DNA from: Effrenium voratum
Lineage: Eukaryota > Sar > Dinophyceae > Suessiales > Symbiodiniaceae
NCBI GenBank assembly: GCA_963377175.1
Contig: CAUJNA010003816.1
Coordinates: forward strand, 649,501-713,500
Direction: 5' to 3'
Length of the DNA: 64,000 bases
A program made the translations under genes and the position numbers. This document shows, piece by piece, positions 9,316 through 18,801 of the stretch; the first letter of the stretch is position 1; each line of letters starts with the position of its first letter. The notes under the pieces are model-generated. The model had not been told where the DNA came from, ran no database searches, and was given only the letters and a program-made list of their open reading frames with translations.

Positions 9316-10554
9316 TTATCCCCTCGGGCAGTCCACCAGCCCTTTTATAATCATCCCACCATTATCGTCCTCCTTCTCCACCAGGACATATCGTGAGTCC
9401 ACCAGACGATCGGGAAACTGCGCTGCTATCCGCCGGGATTCTGCAACCGAAAGAGGAACCAAGGCCTGCTTATTGTTGACCACATTGTTGTATTCTTTGA
9501 GAACACCAACATCTATTTCGGCTCTTGCCTTTGGATTCTGCCATTTGGAATCCCGCAAATTCAACTCTTTCCGTCCTCCGGCGAGCAACACATCGTCGGT
9601 GCCTGTACCAGCCCAGCAAACAAAAGATGCATCATCGTCCTCATCAACTCCGGGCAGCTCAGAAAGAGCTGTGGCTTGTCGTGCACTGTCGATACATCCA
9701 ACGAACTGCGGGTCGGTGCCACTGCCAGTCTCTGAAATAGCTATAGGTCCCCGGCCACCGGATTGACTCGGGGGTGCTCTTGGTGGGGGCTCACTGCTCC
9801 CAACTCCCGGAACCGGAATTCCTGGTGGAAACCGTTGACCCCCAATAAACTGTGGCTCTCCGGTCCGCATTCGCTTGCTTTCTGGCTCCAGGCCAGTATC
9901 GTGCCTAGGCACGTTGTCTAGCCGATCAGCTCGCTCTATCTCATCCGGCACCGCAGCCCGAAATGACTCAGGCAACCCTGCAATCTGCTCTTCCCATGAC
10001 TGCTGACTTCGGCTTCCGGACGACACCCATTCTGATTCTCTGCCGATGGGCTGCGATCCCGATCCAGATCCGGATGATGAAATCGGAACCGCATGCGGTG
10101 CCACAGGAGGAGCCTCTGGCTGACTCACCCCTTCTGGCCGGCAGTCAGGCACTCGCTCGGTTTCCGCATCAGGGGGCGTTGAGCCCGGCGGATATTCTGC
10201 ACTCGTGATATCCAGGAAATTCTTCTGATGGGGGTTAACCCCTCCAACTTCTGGGAACAGATTTGCTGCTGCTGCTCTAAAATCCCGAACCAGGAAACGG
10301 TCTGCTTCTCGCTCTTCCCCTGTTCGTAGTCGTAGCTGTTCTGGGGAACACTTGATGACCCTGGCATGGCAACCCAGTAGTTTCCTCCAGCTAGTCCAGC
10401 AACAATACCGGGGCCTCTCCATCTGGCATATCCCCTTTTTCCTGGAATACCACGACCTCTGCGCCAAACTGCTACCTGGTCGCCATTCCTGAATTCCCGC
10501 AGCGGTCTCGGCCGAGTGTTCAGAGCGATTCTTGCAGGTTTCGAATCCGCACAT
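9316..10554 (-). CDS. Copia linker and start of reverse transcriptase
   Basis: A long open frame whose first third is out of frame with integrase. The middle is a Ser/Gly/Pro-rich, probably disordered linker between integrase and reverse transcriptase (ISSSGSGSGSQP, PPPRAPPSQSGG). The end is the N-terminal reverse transcriptase segment (FPDRLVDSRYVLVEKED). It stops at the TAA created by the frame break described for the core. Confidence 0.8.
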   Translation of the reverse strand: MCGFETCKNRSEHSAETAAGIQEWRPGSSLAQRSWYSRKKGICQMERPRYCCWTSWRKLLGCHARVIKCSPEQLRLRTGEEREADRFLVRDFRAAAANLFPEVGGVNPHQKNFLDITSAEYPPGSTPPDAETERVPDCRPEGVSQPEAPPVAPHAVPISSSGSGSGSQPIGRESEWVSSGSRSQQSWEEQIAGLPESFRAAVPDEIERADRLDNVPRHDTGLEPESKRMRTGEPQFIGGQRFPPGIPVPGVGSSEPPPRAPPSQSGGRGPIAISETGSGTDPQFVGCIDSARQATALSELPGVDEDDDASFVCWAGTGTDDVLLAGGRKELNLRDSKWQNPKARAEIDVGVLKEYNNVVNNKQALVPLSVAESRRIAAQFPDRLVDSRYVLVEKEDDNGGMIIKGLVDCPRG

Positions 10555-10562
10555 TCCAGCAC
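10125..10562 (-). CDS. Copia integrase C-terminal domain
   Basis: The frame ARIALNTRPRPLREFRNGDQ then VAVWRRG and GYARWRGPGIVAG resembles the small DNA-binding C-terminal domain of retroelement integrases (xGDxVxxWR...WxGPxxVxG). It overlaps the linker frame because a one-base shift lies near 10.5 kb. Upstream it joins the integrase core through another shift near 10.6 kb. Confidence 0.75.
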   Translation of the reverse strand: MLECADSKPARIALNTRPRPLREFRNGDQVAVWRRGRGIPGKRGYARWRGPGIVAGLAGGNYWVAMPGSSSVPQNSYDYEQGKSEKQTVSWFGILEQQQQICSQKLEGLTPIRRISWISRVQNIRRAQRPLMRKPSECLTAGQKG

Positions 10563-11066
10563 CGCCTGTCTGGCCAGCAGGCGAATTCTATTTGCTCGAG
10601 CAGCGAGGTCATCTTCAATATTGCACTGTTTGCAATCGGATTGGGGTTGTCACTTCCAATCAGATCATCACCCGGGATTTCTGGGTCCCTCCCTAGTACT
10701 ATCTGAAAAGGACTGTAACCACCCCGCCGCATGAGCATGTTCTTTGCCTCGACAGTGATATCGACGCATTCCAACCATGCATCATAGTCGGCCGGTTGGT
10801 ACTGATCGAGCACCCGTTGCAGCATGTCTTCAAAATGACGTCCTTGGACCTCAACATTTCCAATTTGCTCATGCGCTTCCCCCGGAATATCAAGAGGCGT
10901 TGTTCCATCTCTTTCCAGAGCATCAATGAAATGTTGCCCAAGATTGCATCTGGACGCATCAAACTTAATGAAACGTGGCCTCCCATATGGCTTTGTCCAG
11001 GATTGTCTATACAGCCGCCGGATGAGATCTGAAGATTCTTGCTCTCGAAAGGGCGTCATTTGCTGC
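10520..11066 (-). CDS. Copia integrase catalytic core
   Basis: The frame (Met at 11116) covers the second and third catalytic acids: Asp53 in RPRFIKFDASR and Glu89 in EAHEQIGNVEVQGR, with 35 residues between them as in DD35E integrases. It is preceded by PFREQESSDLIRRLYRQSW and followed by ECVDITVEAKNMLMRRGGYS and FQIVLGRDP, typical of copia cores. The first Asp is in the neighbouring frame, so one shift falls near 11.06 kb. Confidence 0.9.
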
Positions 11067-11612
11067 AAGCCACTTGCCCGGCACACCCTTCTTCCATCCC
11101 GGCAACTGCTTGGCATCCAAACCGATGTATCTCAGGGGTGCGATGTCCTTCGGAACAGTGGATTGTTTAACTGCTTTGGGTTCTCTTCGGGCGGCGCAAG
11201 TGGCACATTCGAAAGCTTTCACCATTTCTAGCACCTCCTCACTCGCGCCACGATGTCTCAGGATCCTGAGCATAGCCGCAGTGCTAGCATGCCCCAGATT
11301 GACATGCAATTTCTTCACCGAGTTCTCAATGCACCTTCTCTTCTCTCCCTTGATTTCTTCCATGGCCAGCACATGCTGTCCCGCCTGCTGCATTGTCTCG
11401 TCCAACGCTGCTCCAGCCAGGATTTGCCGCACCAGCGTCTTCGGATACACCTGGGATTGCACGGATCTCTGCTGTCCCCCCGATGCACCCTCGATGATCT
11501 GGTGTTCGTGGTCGCCTGAACATCTCAGCTTCTCCAGTTGCATCGCAATCCCAAAGGACGACGTGACGAAACCCCAGCACCAGCTGCCACGCCTTTGAAG
11601 ACTCGATGACAA
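11007..11612 (-). CDS. Copia integrase HHCC zinc domain and first catalytic Asp
   Basis: Counted from 11612, His103 and His108 (KLHVNLGHAS) with Cys136 and Cys139 (FECATCAARR) form the gag-pre-integrase zinc-binding motif. Asp166 in RYIGLDAKQLPGW is the first acid of the DD35E triad. The first ~90 residues continue the methyltransferase-like module and a linker. After Trp181 the frame drifts, and the next frame resumes as the integrase core. Confidence 0.88.
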   Translation of the reverse strand: MSSSLQRRGSWCWGFVTSSFGIAMQLEKLRCSGDHEHQIIEGASGGQQRSVQSQVYPKTLVRQILAGAALDETMQQAGQHVLAMEEIKGEKRRCIENSVKKLHVNLGHASTAAMLRILRHRGASEEVLEMVKAFECATCAARREPKAVKQSTVPKDIAPLRYIGLDAKQLPGWKKGVPGKWLAANDALSRARIFRSHPAAV

Positions 11613-12200
11613 ACTGACGGCCGGCGTTCACTTGTTTCAAGGCGGGTTTGCAACACCATATAACCATACGTCTGGCCTCATCCACTTCGGACAGAAAACC
11701 TTCTTGGTTGCGTCGTTTCTCAAACGGTGTGAGGTTTTGAATGCGAGACAAGGGTCCGGGGACATGACAAGTAGGTCCGGTTCCTCCACCTCGATCGCAT
11801 TCTCCACCATTCGCCGCTGCCTGGGATCTCTCCAGTCCCAGCCATCGCTGAGATCGTAGACACCCACTGACTCATAGCCCGCCTTTCCAGCCTCATCTCG
11901 AAACCGTCCAGGGCAGAACAGCTCCATCACGGTCTTCTGCTCCTCCTCAGCCGCCATCACCTCCGCAATCTGACCCTGAAGATGCTGCCTCTGGTGACGA
12001 GACATCACGCCCCAGGCGCCACCCTCGTCATCGTCAGACTCTTCCACCAGGTTGCCCTCGTCCTCCTTGACCGTGGTCAAGTCGCCCGCCAGGAAGACGT
12101 GAGCTCGCTCGGTGACGCCGTCCATGAGGTCCAGCTGGTAGGACCCATCCGCCGGCTCCACCATCTCCACCTTGGCCCCGATCCTTGGGAACTCAATTTC
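11500..12200 (-). CDS. Cytosine-C5-methyltransferase-like module inside the copia polyprotein
   Basis: Between protease and integrase lies a segment not found in ordinary copia elements. From the Met at 12170: VMELFCPGRFRDEAGKAGYE resembles the SAM-binding motif I of C5 DNA methyltransferases (DLFxGxGxxxxxxxxAG). VGVYDLSDGWDW carries an acidic residue at the expected second strand. LLVMSPDPC (Cys141) resembles motif IV with its Pro-Cys nucleophile. In the next frame FVIESSKA resembles motif VI (FxxENV). Frame breaks lie near 12195 and 11750, the latter directly after the Pro-Cys. The spacing is shorter than in full DNMTs. C5 methyltransferases inside dinoflagellate retrotransposons have been reported; whether this module is of that kind is inference. 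Confidence 0.5.
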
Positions 12201-13330
12201 TGGTGACCAGGTTCATGTTCGCCCCCATGGCCTTCAGGCATCGCTTGGAGACCAGGAGCGGGACTTCTCCCGGCACCACGAAGAAGACGATGAAGATCTC
12301 CTTGCCCTGGATGAAGCGCCTTGCCGATGGCCTCGTCCACCGACCCATTCCCATATCGGAATTTCTGTGGGGTGAGCGGCAGGTTCTCAATCTCGTGGCC
12401 ATACTTCGCCAGCACTGTCCGGTGTCTCTCCAGGGTCAGCTCTCCAGCCAGGCCGCGTCCGCAACCGGTATCCAGCACCCCGTGCCCGGCTTGGTGAGTG
12501 AGGAGGCATTGCGTTACTCCGTCCTCAACCTCCTCGTCCACGCCATCGCGCGCCACTCTCACCTCATTCTGATTCACCGGCAGTGCCTCCGGCTGATTCA
12601 CCTCCTCCTGGAAGGCCTGATGGATGTGGTCAATCTCCAAGAGCACGTCCGATTCCGGCTGAGCGGCCTCGTGCTCGTCCTCCAGTTGCACGTCCTGGCC
12701 ATCCCGCAAGAACGTGCCCTTCAGGTAGAAGATCGACCTCCCCGTCCACAGCTGCCCCACATGCATTCTTGCGCAGCCCGCCTCCCTCCAGTTGCTGACA
12801 TACTCAGTCTCTTCTCCGTTGCTCAGGACGATGACGGTCTTCCTCTCCGAGGTGAGCTCATCCAGATCCACCGGGCAGCTCCACTGCCTAGGCGCGTAGA
12901 GGGAGTGCCGTTCTATCCGGTGATGCCGAACCACGCATCCCGGCTTCGTCTCCCAGTAGTCGCCCTCCTCGACAATGGACTCATCCCATGGTTCGTCCAG
13001 CTCAACCTCGGGGTCCTCCGCCACCTGTTCCTCTTCTTCGCCACCCTCCTCCGTGCTGTCCGGCGCCTTGGTCTCTGGCGCCTTCTTCCTCCACGGGGGC
13101 AGCGGACGTCCTGGCCATTCTCCGGGGGGCGGTTTCCGATGGGAGCCGCCTTGAGTTGAAATGGACCTTCTCTTCGGACCACCCAGCATGGCCATGAACA
13201 CGTAATTCACCTTGCTGGGTCCATCTTTCCCAGCATGTCCTCCTCCACTGCCGCCAGTTCGTCGGGGGCAGTTCCGGCTGAAATGACCGACCTGTTTGCA
13301 CTTGAAACACTCACCCGGGCCTCCAGCTTC
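12193..13330 (-). CDS. Copia zinc knuckle and aspartic protease
   Basis: The frame contains a CCHC zinc knuckle, CFKCKQVGHFSRNCP (about 13268-13312), the nucleic-acid-binding end of Gag. After an acidic linker it gives the protease: HGVLDTGCGRGLAG with catalytic Asp247 counted from the Met at 13210, then KYGHEIENLPLTP and KFRYGNG. A shift near 12320 moves the rest of the protease to the adjacent frame (QGKEIFIVFFVVPGEVPLLV then CLKAMGANMNL). The protease cleaves the Gag-Pol polyprotein. Confidence 0.85.
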
Positions 13331-13331
13331 T

Positions 13332-14150
13332 TCACATCCGGTTTGGCCTGGCGGCCTCCCGATGGCAGCCCCTCTCCTTGTTGATGCTCGTTCTCGTCTG
13401 TTTCCAACTCAGGAGAACCTCCACCGCGTCCGACTCCTCGATCGGCTCGTGCCCGTCGAGGATCAGCTCCACCGGGTCGAAGTTCTCGGCCGCCAGCACC
13501 GCTTGCTCGAAAGCAGGGTCATCCACCATGACCTCATGCTGCGCCTCGGACGCCTCCACCGCATGGACGTGCTCCCGTCTGGTTGCACCCAGCCCTTCCG
13601 GATACGTAGTCCTCAGCAATGCAGCGATGTCCTTCTCCTCGTATGATTGCCTCGCGGCCGCGAGGACCACCGCCTTGCGCTCCGGGGCGATCTTGGCGAA
13701 CCTCAGGAGCAGATAGCCCCTCGCCACACTGGGAAAATTGATCCCCTCGGCCTCCGCTGCCGCAAAGGCCGACCTCACCCGACCCGTGAAGACCGACGTG
13801 GACTCCTGCTTCTTGACCTCCAGGCCAAAGATCCAGTCCAGCACCTCCCCGGTGCGGTCGTGGGCCTCATCTTCCGGGAAGCGGTTGTCCAGCACCTCGT
13901 AGATGATGTCCTCCCCACCAGCTGTCTCGAGCTTCTCCAAGCCGACCTGGTCGAAAGACCTCACCGCCGTCCCATCCAGAAGTGTGAACAGCAGTGGCCC
14001 AAACGCCTCCGCCGGCATGCCCTTGGCCTTTTGCACCGCCAAGAATGCCCTGCTCCAGCGCTTCCACCGCTTCCACTCCTTAGTCGGGTTTTCGCCATCT
14101 CCGCTAAACCTCCTCTGGTTCTGACCGCCGTCCTGCCCAGACGACAGCAT
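13332..14150 (-). CDS. Copia Gag
   Basis: About 270 codons from the ATG at 14150 (the frame is open to 14171 but only from a TTG). It contains NPTKEWKRWKRWSRAFLAVQ and FDQVGLEKLETAGGEDIIYE then LDNRFPEDEAHDR, typical of the UBN2-like Gag of dinoflagellate copia elements. Gag forms the particle that packages the RNA. It ends at 13332 and is out of frame with the zinc knuckle, so a shift of one base lies near 13.34-13.40 kb. This could be programmed frameshifting, but the other breaks make damage more likely. Confidence 0.82.
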   Translation of the reverse strand: MLSSGQDGGQNQRRFSGDGENPTKEWKRWKRWSRAFLAVQKAKGMPAEAFGPLLFTLLDGTAVRSFDQVGLEKLETAGGEDIIYEVLDNRFPEDEAHDRTGEVLDWIFGLEVKKQESTSVFTGRVRSAFAAAEAEGINFPSVARGYLLLRFAKIAPERKAVVLAAARQSYEEKDIAALLRTTYPEGLGATRREHVHAVEASEAQHEVMVDDPAFEQAVLAAENFDPVELILDGHEPIEESDAVEVLLSWKQTRTSINKERGCHREAARPNRM

Positions 14151-14155
14151 CTCCA

Positions 14156-14170
14156 GGGCTCTCGCTACCA
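14156..14170 (-). other. Putative primer-binding site of the copia element
   Basis: TGGTAGCGAGAGCCC lies three bases inside the 5' LTR. Copia elements typically use TGGTATCAGAGC-like sites complementary to initiator methionine tRNA; this one shares TGGTA and AGAGC. Confidence 0.55.
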
Positions 14171-14173
14171 ATT

Positions 14174-14308
14174 TGATCGCGGCTCCGTCTTTGACTCAGC
14201 GGACCATCGCTTTGCCTAGTGGCATCCCTGCCTAGAAGCTACGGGCCTTCCCTATTGGGCCCAACACAGCGGTAACACATGGTCAGGGCATGCAAGGACA
14301 CTTTCGCA
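14174..14308 (-). repeat. 5' LTR of the copia element
   Basis: Partner of 6863-6997, same length, 133 of 135 positions identical. Transcription of the element would start in it, running toward lower coordinates. Confidence 0.92.
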
Positions 14309-14434
14309 GAACAGCCACACTTGTCTAGTAGTACGTAGGTCTAGGCCCTCCCCCTCCCCCCAATGTGTTCTCCCAATTTGAGCGCCCTCAATCAGAAAAA
14401 CTCACGCCCGCTGAGGCCTGCAGCCCAATCTAAG

Positions 14435-14491
14435 CCCACTTACCCAGCAGAAAAAAGGGGGGCCTGTCTCGGGGGGGACTATGTCTAGTGT
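14435..14491. repeat. 57-bp repeat flanking the copia element, right copy
   Basis: Same 57 bases as 6802-6858 with one substitution. The 126 bases between the right LTR and this repeat (14309-14434) hold nothing recognisable except GAACAGCCACACT, which also occurs just left of the left copy at 6789. Confidence 0.9.
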
Positions 14492-14558
14492 CGGAACGCA
14501 ACAAACTAAATGGGAGAAAGGGTGCCACTGAACAACACTGTTCTGCAAGCTTCCAAAC

Positions 14559-14636
14559 TTTGCCAGACGCTGCACCCGCGCAAATCCGAGGCGCTGTCAG
14601 GCAATGCCCCGTTTCTTGGTTCACCACCCGGTCCTC
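14559..14636 (-). CDS. Candidate exon, unknown protein
   Basis: 26 codons in phase 0 at both ends. The acceptor is TTCGCAG before GAG and the donor is GTTTGG. It reads EDRVVNQETGHCLTAP and onward. It is the last plausible exon before the copia element. The longer overlapping frame on this strand reads differently, so the frame is not certain. Confidence 0.4.
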
Positions 14637-15066
14637 CTGCGAAGCGCTGAATTCTTACGCCGTGACCCTGGTCTAACATGTGGGACCTAGCTCGATAGTT
14701 CTTGGATGTGCAAAACAAGCCGGGGACAAACCCCACACCGAATTGCTCGTATTGAGGGGAGTAAAAAACCATGGTCTAAGTTTTACAACGGGGATATGGG
14801 AAAAGGGAACATGGGGCCGAGTGCACCCTTGCGACTAACCGAGGTAAACAGGACGCCTGGAACAAACGCCCACAAAGTGCCCAACGCGTCCACCCCAAGC
14901 CCAAATCTTTAAGCAGTTGGTTGTCAGTGCAAATCCGCCTACAATCTTGGGACCTTGAATCAAAAGCGAGCCAGTTTTCCGGTCCGAAACCTTGAGCTCC
15001 TGCCCCATGGGAGGCTCCCCCGGCTCAAAAAAAAGACAGTGAAGGAGCCGGGCCAAAGCAACGGAC

Positions 15067-15130
15067 GCGCCTGAGGACTCCAGCGCTGGTGGGTGTCGTG
15101 GCAGGGCGCTGCCACAACGGAGCTGCCGGC
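15067..15130 (-). CDS. Candidate exon, unknown protein
   Basis: The acceptor is CAATTAG before GCC and the possible donor is GTCCG. Phase-0 reading gives AGSSVVAAPCHDTHQRWSPQ. All three frames are open over this GC-rich 64 bases, so the reading frame is weakly supported. Confidence 0.25.
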
Positions 15131-17330
15131 CTAATTGAAGGCACGTGGAACAACAGCCGGGGGAACCAAAGGAAGTCGTTTCAGAAACCAGCGGAAACCC
15201 ACAGAAAAGAAGAAACATGATCTCCATGAGGCGCCAGGGGCGCCTGTGGTTTGAGGCTGGCCGTACGTCTCAAAGCCACCCTCTTGGGTTTCGGAACATC
15301 CCACCAGCTGTTTTTAGCGGGATGTGGTCCGGAAAACTCACCAAAGGAGGGCTCCCAGCGATTTGTCCAGCCAAATGAGGGGTGAAGCCCTGAAGATCAC
15401 ATGGTCTACGGGGCATAGGAGTCTGTCAGGAAAATCTTCTTCAACCCCTGGTGTTTTTCGCTGAGCCCCTTGTGAGATATGCGATTTGCATTTTTTGCTG
15501 ACAGCCTTTCAAGCAGTCCTCCAAGCACCCCTCCAGGAAATTAAGTTGTTGCTGTTCCATCGGTTTCGAGTGAGAAACTCAGACTCAACGGTCTTAAGAA
15601 TGACATGCTTCCCCCTCTTGGGCATGCGATTGTTTGTAAGCCCAAATGGATTGGTGAGTCGCCTTGGTTGTTTCTGGACCATGTTGCCATTCGCGCCTGC
15701 CGCTCCCAAATGGACCGGCATGACTGCCGGGTCTTTGACCAAAGCGTTGTCTTCAAGTCGGGGGGCCAAGGTTTGAATATGGCCCGCCACATCCAGGCAC
15801 AGGCCGCTGAAGTGGTTCTGCAGAAACACCCCCGGCACCTTGCGGAGAAACTGGTCACCGGCCCTCCAAGTCTAAGCCATGACCCTAACCCCTTGGCTGT
15901 TGGCTCTACCAAATTGGTTAAAGGTGTTTACAGGCCTTACGGGTGACCCCCAATCTGCGAAGCTGGGCCAGTTGGGGGCTGTGGGCGCTGCTCCTTTGGG
16001 AAATAGAGAGCGAAACTTATCGAAGACCACCACCCGGCCGGGATACAGTTCCAACTGAATCTGACTTGCACACATGTCCCTCCCAGGACAAATGAAAACA
16101 AGTGTATTTTACCGTATGTTGGATCTTGGACAGCCTTTACATCAGTCTTCCCCATGGTTCCTCAATCATAGTTTAACTTTTGATTTGGGGGAGCTTAGGT
16201 AAGCTGGTCAAGGGATGTTCAGCCTGTGCCCGGGTCATTTGAACAATGCATGAGGTCCACACCCCAGCAAACGTATTCGTTGTGGGACGCTTTGGGGGCA
16301 GGATCATGCACATGAATCCGAAGCTCCAAAACGGAGTGTCAGCCAATGTCAGCCAAGTGTCCTCAAAAAGGGGATGGTCAAAACCACTGGTCCCTGGTAG
16401 ACTTGTTCCCAGAAGTGAAAGATCCCCTCTTAAATGGTACGCCCTCCTATTGCCAGAATCAAGGGAAAGGAGGTTGTTGATCCTGCGTTCCCATCAGCGC
16501 CCGTATCGCTTCCGGAGTGCCGAAACAAGTCGAGAATTGGCTCCCGCAAAGCTGGGAAAGAAAGAGAAACCGAAGCGTGAGCTTTCCTTCAAGGTGGCTT
16601 GTAGATCAGTTGCTTGACAAAGATGAAACAAATGTGGAAAACCAAAAGGCCACCAAGGTAGATTCGCTTTGGGCAAGCAAAGGCTGCATCGTTGATTCCC
16701 TGCAAATCGCAGAAGAAGGAACGCTCCGATCATATGCAAGATAATGCGGAAATGATGTGTTTCTTTACGTGCTCACTAAGGGAAGACCAAACTGGAAACA
16801 CAACAAGTCAAAGGAGCGGATCTGGGATGGTTGCGAGGCATGAGGAACAACAAACATGGTTCTGGAGTGTGGCTGGAGTCATGACTCTTTGCGGTGTTAG
16901 GAAGGCAGTCCATGTGAAACAACGTGGGTTTGGGAGGAACGGGGATGCAGTTTGAGGAACAGTTGTGGGAATCGGGCCAGTGGACGCAGCCCGGCTTCTG
17001 GACATGCTTCCCAACCAGTGGCATTAAACAAAAATATGTTGGTCTTTCCAAAAAGGCAACAAACTCACCACAAGCCCTGGTTTAACGGGTCCGGGCCCTC
17101 ACATTCAGATGGGGATTCATGTCCACCCACCACTGAGGTGGTTCCCAATTGGGATTCATAGACTCTGTGATGGTTGTCGCTATCAAAGCTCAAAGGATTT
17201 TTACCCTTTGTATAAAAACAAAAGACCGCAGACCATGTCTTTTAAGTGGATTTGGCTCAAAATAACCCAATACCCCCCCCCCCCACACAAAAAAAAACAC
17301 ACACACAGATCCGACCCCCCCCCCCCCCCT
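15131..17330. other. Non-coding, dispersed repeats
   Basis: I see no convincing exon. A piece at 16620-16690 (CCAAAAGG, GATTCGCTTTGGGCAA) belongs to the dispersed family that recurs at 27.86, 46.06 and 48.59 kb. A run of C and CA-type repeats precedes the next exon at 17.27-17.33 kb. Confidence 0.45.
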
Positions 17331-17415
17331 CCCCGCCGGCCGCCTGCTGCAGGAAGGGCCTCAGAAGCTTTGGGCTCTGCAGCCCCACCGCTACCAGGCC
17401 GTAGTCACTGGATGC
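17331..17415 (-). CDS. Candidate exon, unknown protein
   Basis: The acceptor is GGCGTAG before GCA. Only the phase-0 frame is open throughout, reading SSDYGLVAVGLQSPKLLRPF then LQQAAGG. The 3' boundary is uncertain because the sequence runs into a C tract on the plus strand. It lies 650 bases downstream of the lipase-like exon on the same strand and may belong to it. Confidence 0.42.
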
Positions 17416-17837
17416 CTACGCCGGACAACTCGCCGGACAACTCGCCGAAACAAAGAACCGCTTGGCAACCACCAAAACGGGGGCAAGCTGAAAATCACAT
17501 GTTCAGATGTGTCATATTTACCCAACCTTGAACAAAAAGAGTAGATTTGGAGGAGACCCAGCCGACAGGTAGCTGAAGTGCTTTGGCGGTCAACTCAAAT
17601 GTCGGTCATAGGAGTCATGTGACCCCCACTTGGCTTTTTCTGCGTTGAAGCTGATTCGGCAATCTGGGCGCTAAATAGGGGATCATGCCTCCATGGTGAG
17701 GCCGAGTCGACAGGAAGGGATCCCGGGCATCAGGGTCCTCAACCCCTTTCAGCATGTCAAAATTGTGGGCGACCCTAAAAATGGATCCTTTTTGTTCGGT
17801 TTCCCTTTTGCCAAAAAAAAGGTACCCTCAAACACGC

Positions 17838-17936
17838 ACGACCACGCACACACACACACACACAACCACACAAACACAGCCACAAACACAATCCTAAACA
17901 CAAACACACACATTCACACATACACACAAACAGCCT
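17838..17936. repeat. CA-rich microsatellite
   Basis: Imperfect (CA)n with ACAAACACAGCC-type variants. Other CA tracts lie near 37.28, 40.54, 41.33-41.45, 42.16 and 61.07 kb. Confidence 0.9.
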
Positions 17937-18063
17937 TTGGTCCCCTGTCCATTTTCAAATTACATGCGTTAAGTGCATCTTGAAACACACCACGCCAACC
18001 TTCCCAAACCCATTTCGCGTGTTTTGGGCACCTCCATTTTGCTGGGCGCGCTCGTCTTCCTAC

Positions 18064-18236
18064 CCGAAGCCGAGGCCCCGCGGCCGAAGGAACGGGTCAG
18101 GGGTCGGGATCGGGTCGCCTTGGCCCTGGCGGAGGCGCGGCCGTTGTTGGCGCAGGCGGAGAAGAGCTCCGCTTGGGCGCCGCCCATGGAGTGCCCCGTC
18201 ACCAGCAGCTGGCGATACGTCGGCCGAAGGAGGGCG
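18064..18236 (-). CDS. Candidate exon with class-3 lipase nucleophile motif
   Basis: GC-rich island bounded by CCCCAG (acceptor) and GTAGGAAG (donor). It reads RPTYRQLLVTGHSMGGAQAE then LFSACANNG. GHSMGG preceded by the strand LLVT is the GxSxG nucleophile elbow of alpha/beta-hydrolases and fits Lipase_3 (VTGHSLGGA) best. Lipase_3 enzymes hydrolyse acylglycerols through a Ser-Asp-His triad. The Ser is visible here; the Asp and His were not found with confidence. A later RSFG could correspond to the following TFG strand. The entry phase does not fit the exon at 18802 directly, so an exon may be missing between them. Confidence 0.5.
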
Positions 18237-18801
18237 CTGGGGATGGATTGATCGACTGGGAAAGGTCGGGAGATGCTGGGAGGTTTGGGGAGTTGATGGA
18301 AAAGCAAGCGGTTGGCTTTTGAAGAGATGGAATGCCGACATATGCCCAAATAAGGTGCGAAGGATAATGGATCCGACATGGTGAATTCGGTGGGAATTTA
18401 TGTCCACCAACCATTCCAACCCTCCCAGCGCAAACATGGAACCTGTTTCAGGTTCCATGTTTGTTGTTCGGAGTTACTGAAATCAACAGCAAGCCATATG
18501 ATAAATGCGAGGTCACGATGAATGCTGAAGGCAGTTGGCAGAAATCAGAAGATCTGATTCTTGGCTTTCTCAGAAAATGACCTAAAAGGCACCATGTGGG
18601 TACAAACATGTAGTGACTAAAGTTTCAAAACCGGGCGACCGGGATCAAAATGGAGAGCAGCCCCGATTTTCCGGCTTTCCGCAACTCACAGTGGGATAGG
18701 GAAAGCCATTAACATAATGATTCCAAACAAAGAACAAACCCGGTGACTTCCACCCTCTTTGCCCCCGAAACTTGGCCAAAAAGGGCCTGAAAAATGGTAA
18801 C
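18237..18801. other. Presumed intron, nothing recognised
   Basis: Contains a short inverted AACCTGTTTCAGGTT-like palindrome near 18440 and no coding signal. Confidence 0.4.

Larger units (their letters stand above)
6863..14308 (-). mobile_element. Ty1/copia LTR retrotransposon, degenerate coding
   Basis: A 7.4-kb element with two 135-bp LTRs (6863-6997 and 14174-14308) that differ at two positions. Domain order on the minus strand is gag, zinc knuckle, aspartic protease, methyltransferase-like module, integrase, reverse transcriptase, RNase H, then an extra reading frame. Integrase before reverse transcriptase is the copia order. A primer-binding site follows the 5' LTR. I count about eight or more frame breaks or in-frame stops, so this copy is probably not autonomous as sequenced. 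No 5-bp target duplication is visible (TAGTT on the left, GAACA on the right). Copia elements are known to have expanded recently in Symbiodiniaceae. Confidence 0.95.
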
